Assembly: GCF_039595395.1 (NCBI RefSeq)
Contig: NZ_JBCNLP010000006.1
Span: 687,001 to 751,000, forward strand
DNA: 64,000 nucleotides
Reading direction: 5' to 3'
Origin: Novosphingobium sp.
Lineage (GTDB): Bacteria > Pseudomonadota > Alphaproteobacteria > Sphingomonadales > Sphingomonadaceae
Shown: in pieces, positions 7,830-16,735 of the stretch
Layout: every line of letters starts with the position of its first letter
Position numbering within the stretch: position 1 is the stretch's first letter
The notes under the pieces: generated by a model
The model's input: the letters and a program-made list of their open reading frames with translations, nothing else
Told to the model about the DNA's origin: nothing
Database searches by the model: none
Position numbers and translations under genes: made by a program

Positions 7830-8462
7830 TCAGGCGGCGTCTTCGTCGGAGATCGTAATCCCGGCCAGTGCCGCAAATCGTAACAATGAAGCGAGATTAT
7901 CCACGCGCAATTTCTGCATCAGATTTCCACGATGCATTTCGACGGTCCTTACGCCGATGCTCAGATGCTCAGCGATCGCCCGATTGGTCATGCCAGCGAC
8001 AATCCCTCTCAGGACATCTTCTTCCCTACGCGTCAAATGGGCGCGCAAGCCGATAGCCTCGGCGACGGACTCGCGATCGGCAATCCTTGTGGGCAAAAGT
8101 TGGAAGGCGTAATCCAGCGCCGCGCGCATTTTGGGCATGGAGCAGGGAATGGTGAGGCAATCCACTGCTCCGACTCTTAGCGCTTGCACAGCCTCCTGAA
8201 TGCTTGGTTCAACGCGCATGACGATGATAGGCATGTCGGACCGCCGCGCCAAAATCGTGCGGATGACGTCCTGATCGCCTGGTTCTTGCGTGCGAATGGC
8301 CAGGAGAATGCAACCGGCAGGAAGGCCCTCCACCGCTTCGATCAACTCTCTCTCCGACACAAACGTCCGGATCTCTATCCCTTGATTGCGCAGGTCCAGA
8401 GCAAGCCTTCGTCGATAGGCTGCGTCGCTATCCACGAGATAGATTGCATGGTTATTGAACAC
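7830..8462 (-). CDS. FixJ/NarL-type regulator with degenerate receiver domain
   Basis: The 210-residue protein starts at GTG 8462. Residues 5-120 follow a FixJ-like receiver, but the phospho-acceptor is missing: LLAIRTQ (Ala55) stands where FixJ has LLDVRMP. The conserved Lys of the FxxKP motif is also replaced (CLTIPC, Ile105). One of the acidic-pocket aspartates remains. Residues about 142-200 form an intact LuxR/FixJ helix-turn-helix (LTRREEDVL, then VRTVEMHRGNLMQKL). It should bind DNA without phosphorylation. The 20-bp distance to the BLUF gene suggests that light replaces phosphorylation as input, which is an inference. Confidence 0.9.
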   Translation of the reverse strand: MFNNHAIYLVDSDAAYRRRLALDLRNQGIEIRTFVSERELIEAVEGLPAGCILLAIRTQEPGDQDVIRTILARRSDMPIIVMRVEPSIQEAVQALRVGAVDCLTIPCSMPKMRAALDYAFQLLPTRIADRESVAEAIGLRAHLTRREEDVLRGIVAGMTNRAIAEHLSIGVRTVEMHRGNLMQKLRVDNLASLLRFAALAGITISDEDAA

Positions 8463-8543
8463 GCTACGGCATGATCCATTCCCGGTGTGATCGGGCTCAT
8501 GATTTAAGACCTATGGCGCAGTCTAGCTGTCTGCGCTCTGAAT

Positions 8544-8565
8544 AATACCGTATCTATACGGTATT
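8544..8565. promoter_or_regulatory. perfect palindrome upstream of the BLUF operon
   Basis: Ten-base arms AATACCGTAT and ATACGGTATT are separated by CT, about 80 bp upstream of the FixJ-like start codon. Perfect dyads of this size are typical of dimeric LuxR/FixJ-class binding sites. Autoregulation by the operon's own HTH protein is the simplest reading. Confidence 0.55.
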
Positions 8566-8666
8566 GAGCCGTGCCGAGGTTGCCGGAGGGCTCGTCTGAA
8601 GAGATGAATGGATGGGCGAATGTTAAGGAGGTGATTGATGGACTTGAAGGTCAGCTTTGTCAGCGG

Positions 8667-9818
8667 TTATCGCTTCGGCCAAACCCAGTGCGGCGGATCT
8701 TGATCCTCGATCTGCGTTTCGCCCAGTCGCTTGCTCAGCGCGACCTCATTAAGCCCGCGTGACTGGCGCAAGGCCGCGATCAGCCTTTCGCTGTGCGAAA
8801 CCAGTACGATCTGGCTGCGGCGCGACGCTTCGACCAGCAGACGCGCCAAAGCCTCCAGCAGCGAGGGATGCAGGCTCGCCTCGGGTTCGTTGAGGATCAT
8901 GATTTCAGGCGGGCGGGGCGAGAGCAGGGCGGTCACCAGCAGCAGATAGCGCAGCGTGCCATCGGACAATTCCTTGGCCTCGAAGGGGCGCAGCAGGCCG
9001 CGCTGATGCATCGTCACCACGCCGTAATCCTCGCCCTCAACATGGATGGCCGAGCCGGGGAAGGCGTCCTCGATGGCATCGCCAAAGGCCTCACCATCGC
9101 CGATCGCCTGGATGGTCGCGATCGCGGCGGCCAGATCGGCGCCGTCGCTGCCCAGCACGGGCGTATAAGTCATCACATGCGGGCGCCGCGCCGGGGCGTC
9201 GGCATCGGTGCGTAGATTGTCGTAGAAGCGCCAGTTACGCATCCGCTCGCGCATCAGCAGCAGTTCCAGCCCATCGGTCGGATCGGCGCAATGGGTCACC
9301 ATGCTGTCGAAGGCCAGAAGATTGGTCATGGCATCGCGCCATTCGCCGCTGTCAGCGCGGCGCAGGCGCACGGCCGGCCCGCGCCTTTCAGCAAAGAGGT
9401 TGGTGCGGCCCAGCAGTTCGCCGGTCCACATCGCCTCGACCTTGATTTCGGGGTCGCGTTGGAAGGGATACATCGGCTCGGGGCGCCCCAGATCGATGGC
9501 ATAGCCGAAATCCGCACCGGAAAAGCCCAGCTTCAGGCTGTAAGGCGCCGAGCGGCGTGTGCCGGTGATCTCTGTCTCGCCGCAGATCATGCTTTTGCTG
9601 AAGTTTTCCGGTCCCGCCCAAAGGGTCGAGAGCAGGCCGCCCTCCGCTGCCAGCGTGGCAATCAGCCGCCCCTGCGCCGCTTCCGACAGCAGGCGTAGCG
9701 ACCGATAGAGGCTGGATTTGCCGCTGCCGTTGCTCCCAGTGATGAGGGTAAGCTGCCCAAGCTCCAGCACCACCTCCCGCAAGGATCGATAGCCGGCGAC
9801 GGCGAGACGTGTGATCAT
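8667..9818 (-). CDS. AAA family ATPase (RecF/SMC-like, ATP-binding cassette type)
   Basis: The cytosolic protein has 383 residues. Walker A is GSNGSGKS at residues 28-35, directly after a RecF-like N-terminus (LAVAGYRSLREVVLELG). The C-terminal third has a signature-like LSDGTLRYLLL, a Walker B-type MILNEPEASLHPSLL, and a switch histidine in VLVSHSERL. This is the architecture of standalone SMC-like ATPases related to OLD and RecF nucleases, but no TOPRIM domain is attached. The function is unknown. Some relatives act in phage defence with a partner nuclease, and no partner is seen here. Confidence 0.85.
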   Translation of the reverse strand: MITRLAVAGYRSLREVVLELGQLTLITGSNGSGKSSLYRSLRLLSEAAQGRLIATLAAEGGLLSTLWAGPENFSKSMICGETEITGTRRSAPYSLKLGFSGADFGYAIDLGRPEPMYPFQRDPEIKVEAMWTGELLGRTNLFAERRGPAVRLRRADSGEWRDAMTNLLAFDSMVTHCADPTDGLELLLMRERMRNWRFYDNLRTDADAPARRPHVMTYTPVLGSDGADLAAAIATIQAIGDGEAFGDAIEDAFPGSAIHVEGEDYGVVTMHQRGLLRPFEAKELSDGTLRYLLLVTALLSPRPPEIMILNEPEASLHPSLLEALARLLVEASRRSQIVLVSHSERLIAALRQSRGLNEVALSKRLGETQIEDQDPPHWVWPKR

Positions 9819-9954
9819 ATTGAATCCGTGGTCTCTTTGGTATTGAGAGGCAATTGCTCAGGCTTGTTGTGTTTACAACACGCTACTTGCCGGTTTGGCA
9901 AATCCCTTTTGTTATCCGGTGAAAGTATGGCGGGTTCCGCCGTATTAGATCGAG

Positions 9955-10280
9955 TCAACGGATGGCAACTGTGTCAGCGGGTCCTGGGCCAGCGCCTGGG
10001 CTGCCCTGAAACAGTGTCACTGCATCATTCCGGTCATCGAAATCCGCGTGTATGTCCTTCTCGATAAAGCTGGCAAAGGCTCGCGCCTTCATGCTGGCAT
10101 TTCGCCCGGACGGGAACACCACCCACAGGCCCACTGGCGGAAGCCCGACAGCATGCGGCGCACCTCGCCCGAGATGAGTTCGGGGGCGAACATCCATTCT
10201 GAAGCGACAGCGAAGCCCAACCCTGCCCCCAAGACGCCCTCGCGCACCGCTTCGGCGGTATTCTGGGTGAACGTCCTTTT
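9955..10280 (-). pseudogene. LysR-family regulator C-terminal remnant
   Basis: The minus strand reads FTQNTAEAVREGVLGAGLG, then FAVASEWMFAPEL and SGEVRRMLSGF. After a frameshift near 10140 it reads PPVGLWVVFPSGRNASMKAR and AFASFIEKDI. This is the last third of a LysR substrate-binding domain. The HTH and the first half of the effector domain are absent. It abuts an opposite-strand GST fragment at about 10280, which marks a deletion junction. Confidence 0.7.
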
Positions 10281-10464
10281 TGCTGCGGGCGCTGATTTCA
10301 CCATCGCCGATATCGCTCATTTCGGGTGGATCTGGCGCCGCGCTTTCGTCGACATCGACCTCGCGCATTATCCGCATGGGTAAGAGTGGTACCAGCGGAT
10401 TTCCAGCCGACCAACCGTGGAGCGGGCCCTGCAGCGCGTGAATGCGCTTGTGCCACAAGATTGA
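10281..10464 (+). pseudogene. glutathione S-transferase C-terminal remnant
   Basis: The plus strand reads ADFTIADIAHFGWIWRRAF then DLAHYPHG. After a frameshift near 10381 it reads EWYQRISSRPTVERAL and QRVNALVPQD, then a stop at 10462-10464. This is the all-helical C-terminal domain of a YghU-type or beta-class GST. The thioredoxin-like N-terminal domain is missing. Together with the LysR remnant it may be what is left of one divergent regulator/enzyme pair. Confidence 0.7.
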
Positions 10465-10652
10465 CCCGAGCCGGCCCGGCCATCAAGCGCGCAGGGCCGG
10501 AGGCATGTTCAGGAAAGCGGGAGGCTGCTTATGACACGTCACATTGTACGGCGAACTCAAGGCCAGAGTTGGCAAGGAAGAGAACCAGCCGCCTGGTGAA
10601 AAAACGCGGCCTGCGGTATGCGACTGGCTCTGGTTTGCGGGCATGCATGGCC

Positions 10653-11909
10653 TTAATAGGCCTCCTGGTTGAGCATGCCCGTGGCGTGCAGCAGCGCGGC
10701 CTGGGCGATGATCAGATCGCTACGGTTGCGGGCCAGTGCCAACTGGGCGGAGCGCAGGCTTTCATCCGCCACCAGAATGTCCAGCGTGGACCGCAAGCCG
10801 AAGGCATATTCCGCCCGCACACCCTTCAGGGCCAGATCGGCGGCCTGCTCGCTCTGCGCATTGGCATCGCCTTGCGCCTTGGCGCTGATGAGCGCGGCCC
10901 AAGCCGTATCGACAGCCAGCACGGCCTCACGCCCGGCCTCGTCGCTGTCATACTCGGTGGCGCGGCGGGTTGCTTCGGCCTGCCTCACCTGGGAGCGGAT
11001 CAGTCCGCCCGTCAGGATCGGAATGCGCAGTGTCAGCCCCGCGCTTGATGCGCGGGGGAAGGTCCGGTCGGTCGAGGCGGCCAGATTGGCGTCATAGCCA
11101 TAGGAGCCATCGAGCGAGACGGTGGGGCGGCCCCCGGCCCGTGCCTGCTCGACGCGGGCATCCTGCGCCTCGATCGCCCGCTGGCTCTGGCGCAAGAGCG
11201 GATTGGCGGCCAGTGCGCGTTCCCTTGCCTGATCCAGCGTGCCGGGCAGGGCATCCGGCGCGTTGGGCCCCAGCGCCAGCGTGCCCGGTTCATGCCCCAC
11301 CGTGGCGCGATAACGCGCGCTGTCGATGGCCAGAGAGGCCTGCGCCCCGGCCAGCGTGGCCCCGGCCGAGGCACGCTGCGCCTCCAGCCGGGCGACATCG
11401 GTGCGGGTGGCATTGCCCAGCTTGAAGCGCGCCCTTGCATCGGCCACCTGATTGTCGAGCAGGGCGATATCGGCCTGCGCGATCTCCAGCGACTGCTGGT
11501 CATAGAGCAGGTTCGCAAAGGCCGTGACGACCGCTTCGAGCACGGCGGCCTCGGTGTCGCGCAGGCCTTCGGCGCCTGCCGCCACGTCCCCCCGCGCCGC
11601 CCGCACCGCCGAACTGACGCGGCCCCCGGTCCAGATCGGCAGGGCGGCGGTGGCCGTGGCGCCGCCGCCCTTGCCATAGTCGAAGCGGTTGTAACCGCCC
11701 TCGGCCTCGACCGAGGCGGTCAGACGCCCGCCCGCGCGGGCCTGCTCGACCGTCTCGCCAAGGGCTTCCTGCCGGGCGCGGGCCGCTGCCAGAGCGGGGT
11801 TGCCGGCATAGGCGGCGGCGATGGCATCATGGATGGTCTCCGCCGTGGCCGGCGTGGCCATGCCGAGGCCCAGAAGCGGCAGCGTTGCCAGAAGCAGGGC
11901 CCTATTCAT
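10653..11909 (-). CDS. TolC family outer membrane efflux protein
   Basis: The 418-residue protein has a signal peptide (residues 1-23, cleaved after ATPATA). Two tandem OEP-type repeats follow, each rich in Ala/Gln/Arg helices, with paired segments QARAGGRLTASVEAEGGYNR and QARAGGRPTVSLDGSYGYD and the strands LPIWTGG and IPILTGG. These match the periplasmic alpha-barrel and outer-membrane beta-barrel halves of TolC. It is the last gene of the UrcA-HlyD-ATPase-permease operon. Its ATG overlaps the permease stop by 8 bp, so it is probably the exit duct of this exporter. Confidence 0.92.
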   Translation of the reverse strand: MNRALLLATLPLLGLGMATPATAETIHDAIAAAYAGNPALAAARARQEALGETVEQARAGGRLTASVEAEGGYNRFDYGKGGGATATAALPIWTGGRVSSAVRAARGDVAAGAEGLRDTEAAVLEAVVTAFANLLYDQQSLEIAQADIALLDNQVADARARFKLGNATRTDVARLEAQRASAGATLAGAQASLAIDSARYRATVGHEPGTLALGPNAPDALPGTLDQARERALAANPLLRQSQRAIEAQDARVEQARAGGRPTVSLDGSYGYDANLAASTDRTFPRASSAGLTLRIPILTGGLIRSQVRQAEATRRATEYDSDEAGREAVLAVDTAWAALISAKAQGDANAQSEQAADLALKGVRAEYAFGLRSTLDILVADESLRSAQLALARNRSDLIIAQAALLHATGMLNQEAY

Positions 11910-14355
11910 GGCGCAGGGCCCATGCCGGGGCGCTGCGCGCCGCGCGCAGCGATTGCGCCAGAACCGTAAGACCCGCGATCGTCAGCGCCAGCACGCTCGC
12001 CGCCAGAAAATAGAGCGGGGAGAGCGCGATCCTGTCGTCAAAACTGGCCAGCCAGGTGCGCATGGCGAAGAAAGCCAGCGGCCAGGCAAAGAGGTTGGCG
12101 ATCAGCACCGGGCGCAGGAACTGCCCCACCAGCAGGCGCACGATGTCGGCGGAGGAGGCGCCCAGCGTCTTGCGGATGCCGATCTCCTTGATGCGCCGCG
12201 CCGTGTTGAAGGAGGCCAGACCCCACAGGCCCACGCAGCCGATGGAAATCGCCAGCACCGCGCCCAGCGAGAAGAGATTGGCGGCGTGATCGTCCTGCTT
12301 GTAGAAGCTTTCGACATTCTGGCTGGCGGTGCGCGCGTCGAAAGGCACTTCGGGCGCCTCCTGCCGCCAGATGGCGCGGGCGGCATCGATCACCGGCTGG
12401 GGATCGCCCGTGTAGCGCAGGATGCCGATGGCCAGATAGGGATTGCGCGGCTGGAAATCATACATTTCCGGCGGGATCGGGGTACGCGGATCGCCAAAGC
12501 GCATATCCTCCACCACGCCGATGATGGTGCGCAGGGGGCTCCTGCCGCCGCCCACCACCTTGCCGATGGCGTCCTGCGGGCGTGCGAAATGGAAGGTGGT
12601 CATGGCGGTGCGGTTGATCATGATGTTATGGGGTTTGTCGCCATCGCCGCCCCGGACGCCGCCGTTGGGCTCGTCAAGGTTGGGGTTCACGTCGCCCGGA
12701 TGGGCAAGGTCGAAGACGCGGCCTGCCAGCAGGCGCGCGCCCACCAGCTTGAAAAAGCCGGGGGTCGTTTCATAGAACATCACCGCCGGGGCTTCACCGG
12801 GACGGCCGGGCAGATCGACATTGCTCTGGGCCTGGAAATTGTCAGGCCCGGGCACCTTGTTGGCCACGCTGACCGAGGACACGCCGGGCAGGGCGGCAAA
12901 ACGATGGATGATCGTGTCGCGCTGGGCGTTGTTCAGGCTGGGATTGCTCAGCGTGGGGACGACAATCAGCCCCTGCCGGTCGAAACCGAGGTCGGAGGCG
13001 CGGACATGGCGCGTCTGGGCGACGAGCACCATCGTGCCCACCACAAAGGCGATGGCGATGGTGAACTGGAAGATGACCAGACCTTCGCGAATGCGGGTGC
13101 CCGCCTTGCCGCCTCCGGGCGAGCGCGCCGAGGCCAGCACGGCCGCCGCCGGAATGCGCGAGAGCACCAGTGCGGGATAGATCCCCGCCAGCGTACCCAC
13201 CACCAGCACCAGCGCCACCAGCGGCAGCAGCACGCCCTCCAGCCCCAGATAGCGGATCGAGAGCGTCAGCCCGCCCGCCGCATTGACCAGCGGCAGGGCC
13301 GCCTCGCCCAGCGCCAGACCGAACAGGGCGGCGATGGCGGTGGTAACGATGGCCTCGCCGATATACTGGCGGGCGAGCAGGCCACGCGGCGCGCCCAGCA
13401 CCTTGCGCATCGCCACTTCCCGCGCGCGCAGCCCGGCGCGGGCGGTGGCCAGATTGACGTAATTGACCACGGCGATCAGCAGGGTCAGCACGCCCACGAT
13501 GCCCAGTGTGCGCACGGTCAGCGCCGCGCCCGGCGTTTCGAAGAAGACATCGGCGATGGGCTGCAGGCGCGTGGTCATCTCCATGGTGGGGTTGCTGGGC
13601 GTTTCGGCGCGGGCGTGGCGGCGGATCACGCCATCGATCTGCCCGGCGAAGGTGCCCGGCGCGGTGCCGTCGGGCAGGCGCACATAGGTCATGGTCTGGA
13701 AATAGTTCCATTGATGCGTCGGGGCATGATACTCCGAGGCATGGTCTTCCGGGATGACCATGCGGGCCAGAATGCCAACGCTCAAGCTGGTGTTGGCTGG
13801 CAGATCCTGGACAACGCCGACCACGCGGTAGACATGCTTCTCGCCGCGAAACACCACGGTGAGCGTCTGGCCGACGGCACGCGTGCCGGGGAAATAGCGC
13901 TTGGCAAGGGCCTGGGTGATCACCGCATTCGACGGATTGTCGAAGGCATGGAGCAGATCGCCCTGCACCATCGGCAGATCGAAGACCTTGCCGAAATCGG
14001 GGTCGACATAGGCGAAAGGCTCGCTGGTGCCCACGCCGCCATGCACCACCGTGGCCTGGATCCGGTTGATGCGCGTGCCCACGGCAGACGGCAGATCGGC
14101 GTGAACGGCGCTCCACAGGGCGATGGGGCTGCGGGTGGAGGGCCTGTCGAGCAGGTCGCCGTCGAGATGCGTTTCGATCAGGTGGATCTGCTGGTAATGC
14201 GGCAGCCAGGTCTCATAGCTGGTTTCGAAACGCACATAGAGGCCCAGCACCAGAAAGACGGCGATGCCCACGGCAAGCCCGCCGATGTTGAGCGCGCTGT
14301 GCAGCTTGTGGCGGGAAAGGCCGCGCAGAAAGGCGATGAAGGTGAGGCGATCCAT
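11902..14355 (-). CDS. ABC transporter permease with two MacB-PCD/FtsX halves
   Basis: The 817-residue protein starts at ATG 14355, preceded by GAGGGAG. The longer frame from 14439 runs into the ATPase gene. Each half has one N-terminal membrane helix, a large periplasmic MacB-type domain and a three-helix FtsX domain. The halves join near residue 430. The FtsX helices carry the ARAGLRAREVAMRKVLGA-type and RRIKEIGIRKTLGA motifs that contact the ATPase. Such duplicated permeases export peptides, lipids or drugs rather than import. It sits 10 bp downstream of the ATPase and overlaps tolC. Confidence 0.93.
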   Translation of the reverse strand: MDRLTFIAFLRGLSRHKLHSALNIGGLAVGIAVFLVLGLYVRFETSYETWLPHYQQIHLIETHLDGDLLDRPSTRSPIALWSAVHADLPSAVGTRINRIQATVVHGGVGTSEPFAYVDPDFGKVFDLPMVQGDLLHAFDNPSNAVITQALAKRYFPGTRAVGQTLTVVFRGEKHVYRVVGVVQDLPANTSLSVGILARMVIPEDHASEYHAPTHQWNYFQTMTYVRLPDGTAPGTFAGQIDGVIRRHARAETPSNPTMEMTTRLQPIADVFFETPGAALTVRTLGIVGVLTLLIAVVNYVNLATARAGLRAREVAMRKVLGAPRGLLARQYIGEAIVTTAIAALFGLALGEAALPLVNAAGGLTLSIRYLGLEGVLLPLVALVLVVGTLAGIYPALVLSRIPAAAVLASARSPGGGKAGTRIREGLVIFQFTIAIAFVVGTMVLVAQTRHVRASDLGFDRQGLIVVPTLSNPSLNNAQRDTIIHRFAALPGVSSVSVANKVPGPDNFQAQSNVDLPGRPGEAPAVMFYETTPGFFKLVGARLLAGRVFDLAHPGDVNPNLDEPNGGVRGGDGDKPHNIMINRTAMTTFHFARPQDAIGKVVGGGRSPLRTIIGVVEDMRFGDPRTPIPPEMYDFQPRNPYLAIGILRYTGDPQPVIDAARAIWRQEAPEVPFDARTASQNVESFYKQDDHAANLFSLGAVLAISIGCVGLWGLASFNTARRIKEIGIRKTLGASSADIVRLLVGQFLRPVLIANLFAWPLAFFAMRTWLASFDDRIALSPLYFLAASVLALTIAGLTVLAQSLRAARSAPAWALRHE

Positions 14356-14365
14356 GAAAGCTCCC

Positions 14366-15046
14366 TCAAATCGCGCGGGCGACGGAGGAGACGATCCGCC
14401 CGTCGAGCATGTCGATCCGCCGCCGCGCGATATCGGCATGGGAGGGCGAGTGGGTGACCATCACGATGGTGGCCCCTTCGGCGTTGAGGCTGGTGAGGAT
14501 GTCCATCACCTGCGCGCCATTCTCGGTATCGAGGTTGCCGGTGGGTTCGTCGGCCAGGATCAGTTGGGGATTGCCGACGATGGCGCGGGCGATGGCGGCG
14601 CGCTGCTGCTGGCCGCCTGAAAGCTGATGCGGGAAATGGCGCGCGCGGTGCGAGATGCCCACCCGGTCCATCGCCGCTTCCACACGGGCGCGGCGGTCTC
14701 CGGCGGCATCCTTGCGATAGACCAGACCCAGCTCGACATTCTCGCGGATGGTGAGTTCGTCGATCAGGTTGAAGCTCTGGAAGACGAAGCCCAGCGTTTC
14801 GCTGCGGAACCGGGCGAGGGCGGCTTCATCCAACGCGGCCAGATCGCGGTCGCCAAAAAGATAGCGTCCCCCGCTCGGGCGGTCGACCGTGCCCAGTGTG
14901 TTGAGCAGGGTGGACTTGCCGCAGCCCGAGGGGCCCATGATGGCAAGGAAATCGCCCTTGGCGACCTCCAGATTGATGTCGTGAAGCGCGGTGGTCTCGA
15001 CCTCGTCGGAGAGATAGCGGCGCTGGATATGGTCTAGCCGGATCAT
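14366..15046 (-). CDS. ABC transporter ATP-binding protein (MacB/LolD class)
   Basis: The protein has 226 residues. Walker A is GPSGCGKSTLLN near residue 37, the signature is LSGGQQQRAAIARA, Walker B is LILADEPTGNLD and the switch His is in VTHSPSHA. The GCGKSTLLNTLGTVDRPSGG region and overall length are typical of LolD/MacB ATPases that drive FtsX-type permeases. The gene lies 29 bp after the HlyD-type adaptor and 10 bp before the permease in the same operon. It powers the exporter from the cytosolic face. Confidence 0.95.
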   Translation of the reverse strand: MIRLDHIQRRYLSDEVETTALHDINLEVAKGDFLAIMGPSGCGKSTLLNTLGTVDRPSGGRYLFGDRDLAALDEAALARFRSETLGFVFQSFNLIDELTIRENVELGLVYRKDAAGDRRARVEAAMDRVGISHRARHFPHQLSGGQQQRAAIARAIVGNPQLILADEPTGNLDTENGAQVMDILTSLNAEGATIVMVTHSPSHADIARRRIDMLDGRIVSSVARAI

Positions 15047-15075
15047 GGTGGGTTCCGTTTTTAGCGAATTGCCAA

Positions 15076-16344
15076 TTATCGAATATTGATGGTGTCGCCC
15101 TTGATGGTCGACGTGTTGGAGGTGACGATACGTTCGCCCGGCTGAAGACCCGAGAGAATTTCCGCCATTTCGGGATTGCGCCGCCCGACCTTGACCGGCC
15201 GCCGGCTTGCGCGTGTGCCCGAGTCATCAAGAACGAAGGCGGAAGAGCCGCCGCCGCTGTCGAGCCAGCCACCCACCGGGGCGAGCGTCGCCATGGTGGT
15301 GGCGCCCAGCGTGATGCGTAGATCGATGGTCTGGCCGCGATGCAGGCCCTGTGGCGCGGCGCCGACAAAGGCCAGTTCGATGCGGAAGCGCCCATCGGTC
15401 ACGGCGGGCAGCACCTTGGTGACGGTGAGGCGCAGATCGCCTTCGCCGCGCGCCTGCTGGCCGACTTGCACATGGCCGAGGTAATATTCATCGACATCGG
15501 CCACCATTTTCCATGCGCCCTCGCTGTCGACCTGGCCGACCGGATCGCCGGGTTTGAGCATCTGGCCGGGCTGGATGGTGAAATTGGTGAGGCGCCCGGC
15601 CACCGGCGCGCGCAGGGTGAGGGCGCCAAGGCTGTCTTCCACGGCGGCCAGATTGCCTGAAAGGCGCGCGCGCGTTTCGGCCAGACGCCGGGCCTGCAAG
15701 GCGGCGATGCGGTTCTGCGAGGCCTGACCCGAGGTCAGTTGGGCGAGGCGCTTTTCCTGATAGACGGCCTGTTCGCGGTAGCTGGCCACGCCCGCATCGG
15801 ACACGAAGCCCTGATCGTGCAACTGCTGCTGCACCGAAAGGTCGCGGCGGGCCTTGATAAGGTCGTAGCCGGCGGAGGCGGACTGTGTTTCGCGATCGAG
15901 GCGGCTCTTTTCCAGCGCCAGATCGTCGCCCGAAACGGTGCCGAGCTGTCCGGCGATGCTCGATTCCCGCGTGAGAATGTCCAGCTTGAGCGTGGGATTG
16001 TCGAGCAGGGCCAGCGGTTGCCCGGCGTTCACCCGGCTGCCGTCCTGCGTGATCAGCCTGGCCACCTGCCCGCCTGAAACGGCGGTGATGAAGGTGGTGA
16101 TCGCCGGGGCCACGGTGGCGCGCACCGGCAGCACATCCTCGAAGGCCTTGCGCTCGACGGCGCCGGTCTCGATGTCGGCGGCGGCCATGTCGGTGGAGCC
16201 TGCCGAGGGGATCAGCCGCCAGATCAGCAGCGCGACAATCAGCGCGCCGCCGATCGCCGCCGGCAGGCGCCAGCGGCGCGGTCCGGGCCGTTCAACTCGA
16301 CGATCCATGGCCGCGCCGCCGGTGGGGAGGCTGGTATCACTCAT
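15076..16344 (-). CDS. HlyD/MacA-type periplasmic adaptor of the ABC exporter
   Basis: The 422-residue membrane-fusion protein has a basic, Pro-rich cytosolic N-terminus, one membrane helix at about residues 30-46, a barrel-sandwich/lipoyl segment (GGQVARLITQDGSRVNAGQP) and a long coiled coil at about residues 125-235. The second lipoyl half (LRAPVAGRLTNFTIQPGQML) and beta-barrel domains follow. It bridges the FtsX-type permease and the TolC-like channel. The ATG overlaps the urcA stop codon by one base (TGATG), so translation is probably coupled. Confidence 0.93.
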   Translation of the reverse strand: MSDTSLPTGGAAMDRRVERPGPRRWRLPAAIGGALIVALLIWRLIPSAGSTDMAAADIETGAVERKAFEDVLPVRATVAPAITTFITAVSGGQVARLITQDGSRVNAGQPLALLDNPTLKLDILTRESSIAGQLGTVSGDDLALEKSRLDRETQSASAGYDLIKARRDLSVQQQLHDQGFVSDAGVASYREQAVYQEKRLAQLTSGQASQNRIAALQARRLAETRARLSGNLAAVEDSLGALTLRAPVAGRLTNFTIQPGQMLKPGDPVGQVDSEGAWKMVADVDEYYLGHVQVGQQARGEGDLRLTVTKVLPAVTDGRFRIELAFVGAAPQGLHRGQTIDLRITLGATTMATLAPVGGWLDSGGGSSAFVLDDSGTRASRRPVKVGRRNPEMAEILSGLQPGERIVTSNTSTIKGDTINIR

Positions 16345-16685
16345 CAGCGCAGCGCGATCCGCTTGGCCGTGTTGGCCTCGGCGATCAGCGTGTCCATGCG
16401 CCGGGTGGCATCGGCCACGGCCTTTTCGCGGCAGGCGGCGCTGGCGGTCTGGCCGGTGAACTGCTCGTCGGTGGTGCAGACATTGTAGGCGGCGGCGTGG
16501 ATGCGGTGCTTGAGCGTCGCGCGGCCGGCGGTGCTGGTCAGATCGAGATCGCTGTAATGCACATCGATATGGCGGGTCAGCACATCGGTCGTTTCGGCCG
16601 AGGCGGGGGTGGAGATGAGCACGGCGCCGATGGTGAGAGCGGCGCTGGCGGCTGCAAACAGGGTGTTCGTCACGGTGGTACGCAT
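16344..16685 (-). CDS. UrcA family secreted protein, first gene of the exporter operon
   Basis: The 113-residue protein starts at ATG 16685. The longer frame from 16964 would cross the sigma-54 promoter. Residues 1-30 are a signal peptide ending TPASA. The mature part has the UrcA pattern: VHYSDLDLTSTAGRATLKHRI, a Cys near residue 70 and a second Cys near residue 85 that could form a disulfide. UrcA is a sphingomonad-rich family of unknown function. Being first in the operon and translationally coupled to the adaptor, it may be an accessory factor or a stress-response product of the exporter. Confidence 0.88.
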   Translation of the reverse strand: MRTTVTNTLFAAASAALTIGAVLISTPASAETTDVLTRHIDVHYSDLDLTSTAGRATLKHRIHAAAYNVCTTDEQFTGQTASAACREKAVADATRRMDTLIAEANTAKRIALR

Positions 16686-16735
16686 GATGGAAATCCTTTC
16701 CTGCGGCCGGCCGTCATGCCGGTCGTCCATCCCTG

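Noticed and set aside
12842..14116. 424-residue minus-strand frame inside the permease gene
   Set aside because: Same strand but a different frame from the permease. Its Arg/Gly/Pro-rich composition is that of a frame-shifted reading.
11821..14457. 878-residue plus-strand reading frame
   Set aside because: It is antisense to the ABC permease and tolC genes. Its low-complexity His/Arg/Gly/Gln composition is typical of a high-G+C shadow frame.
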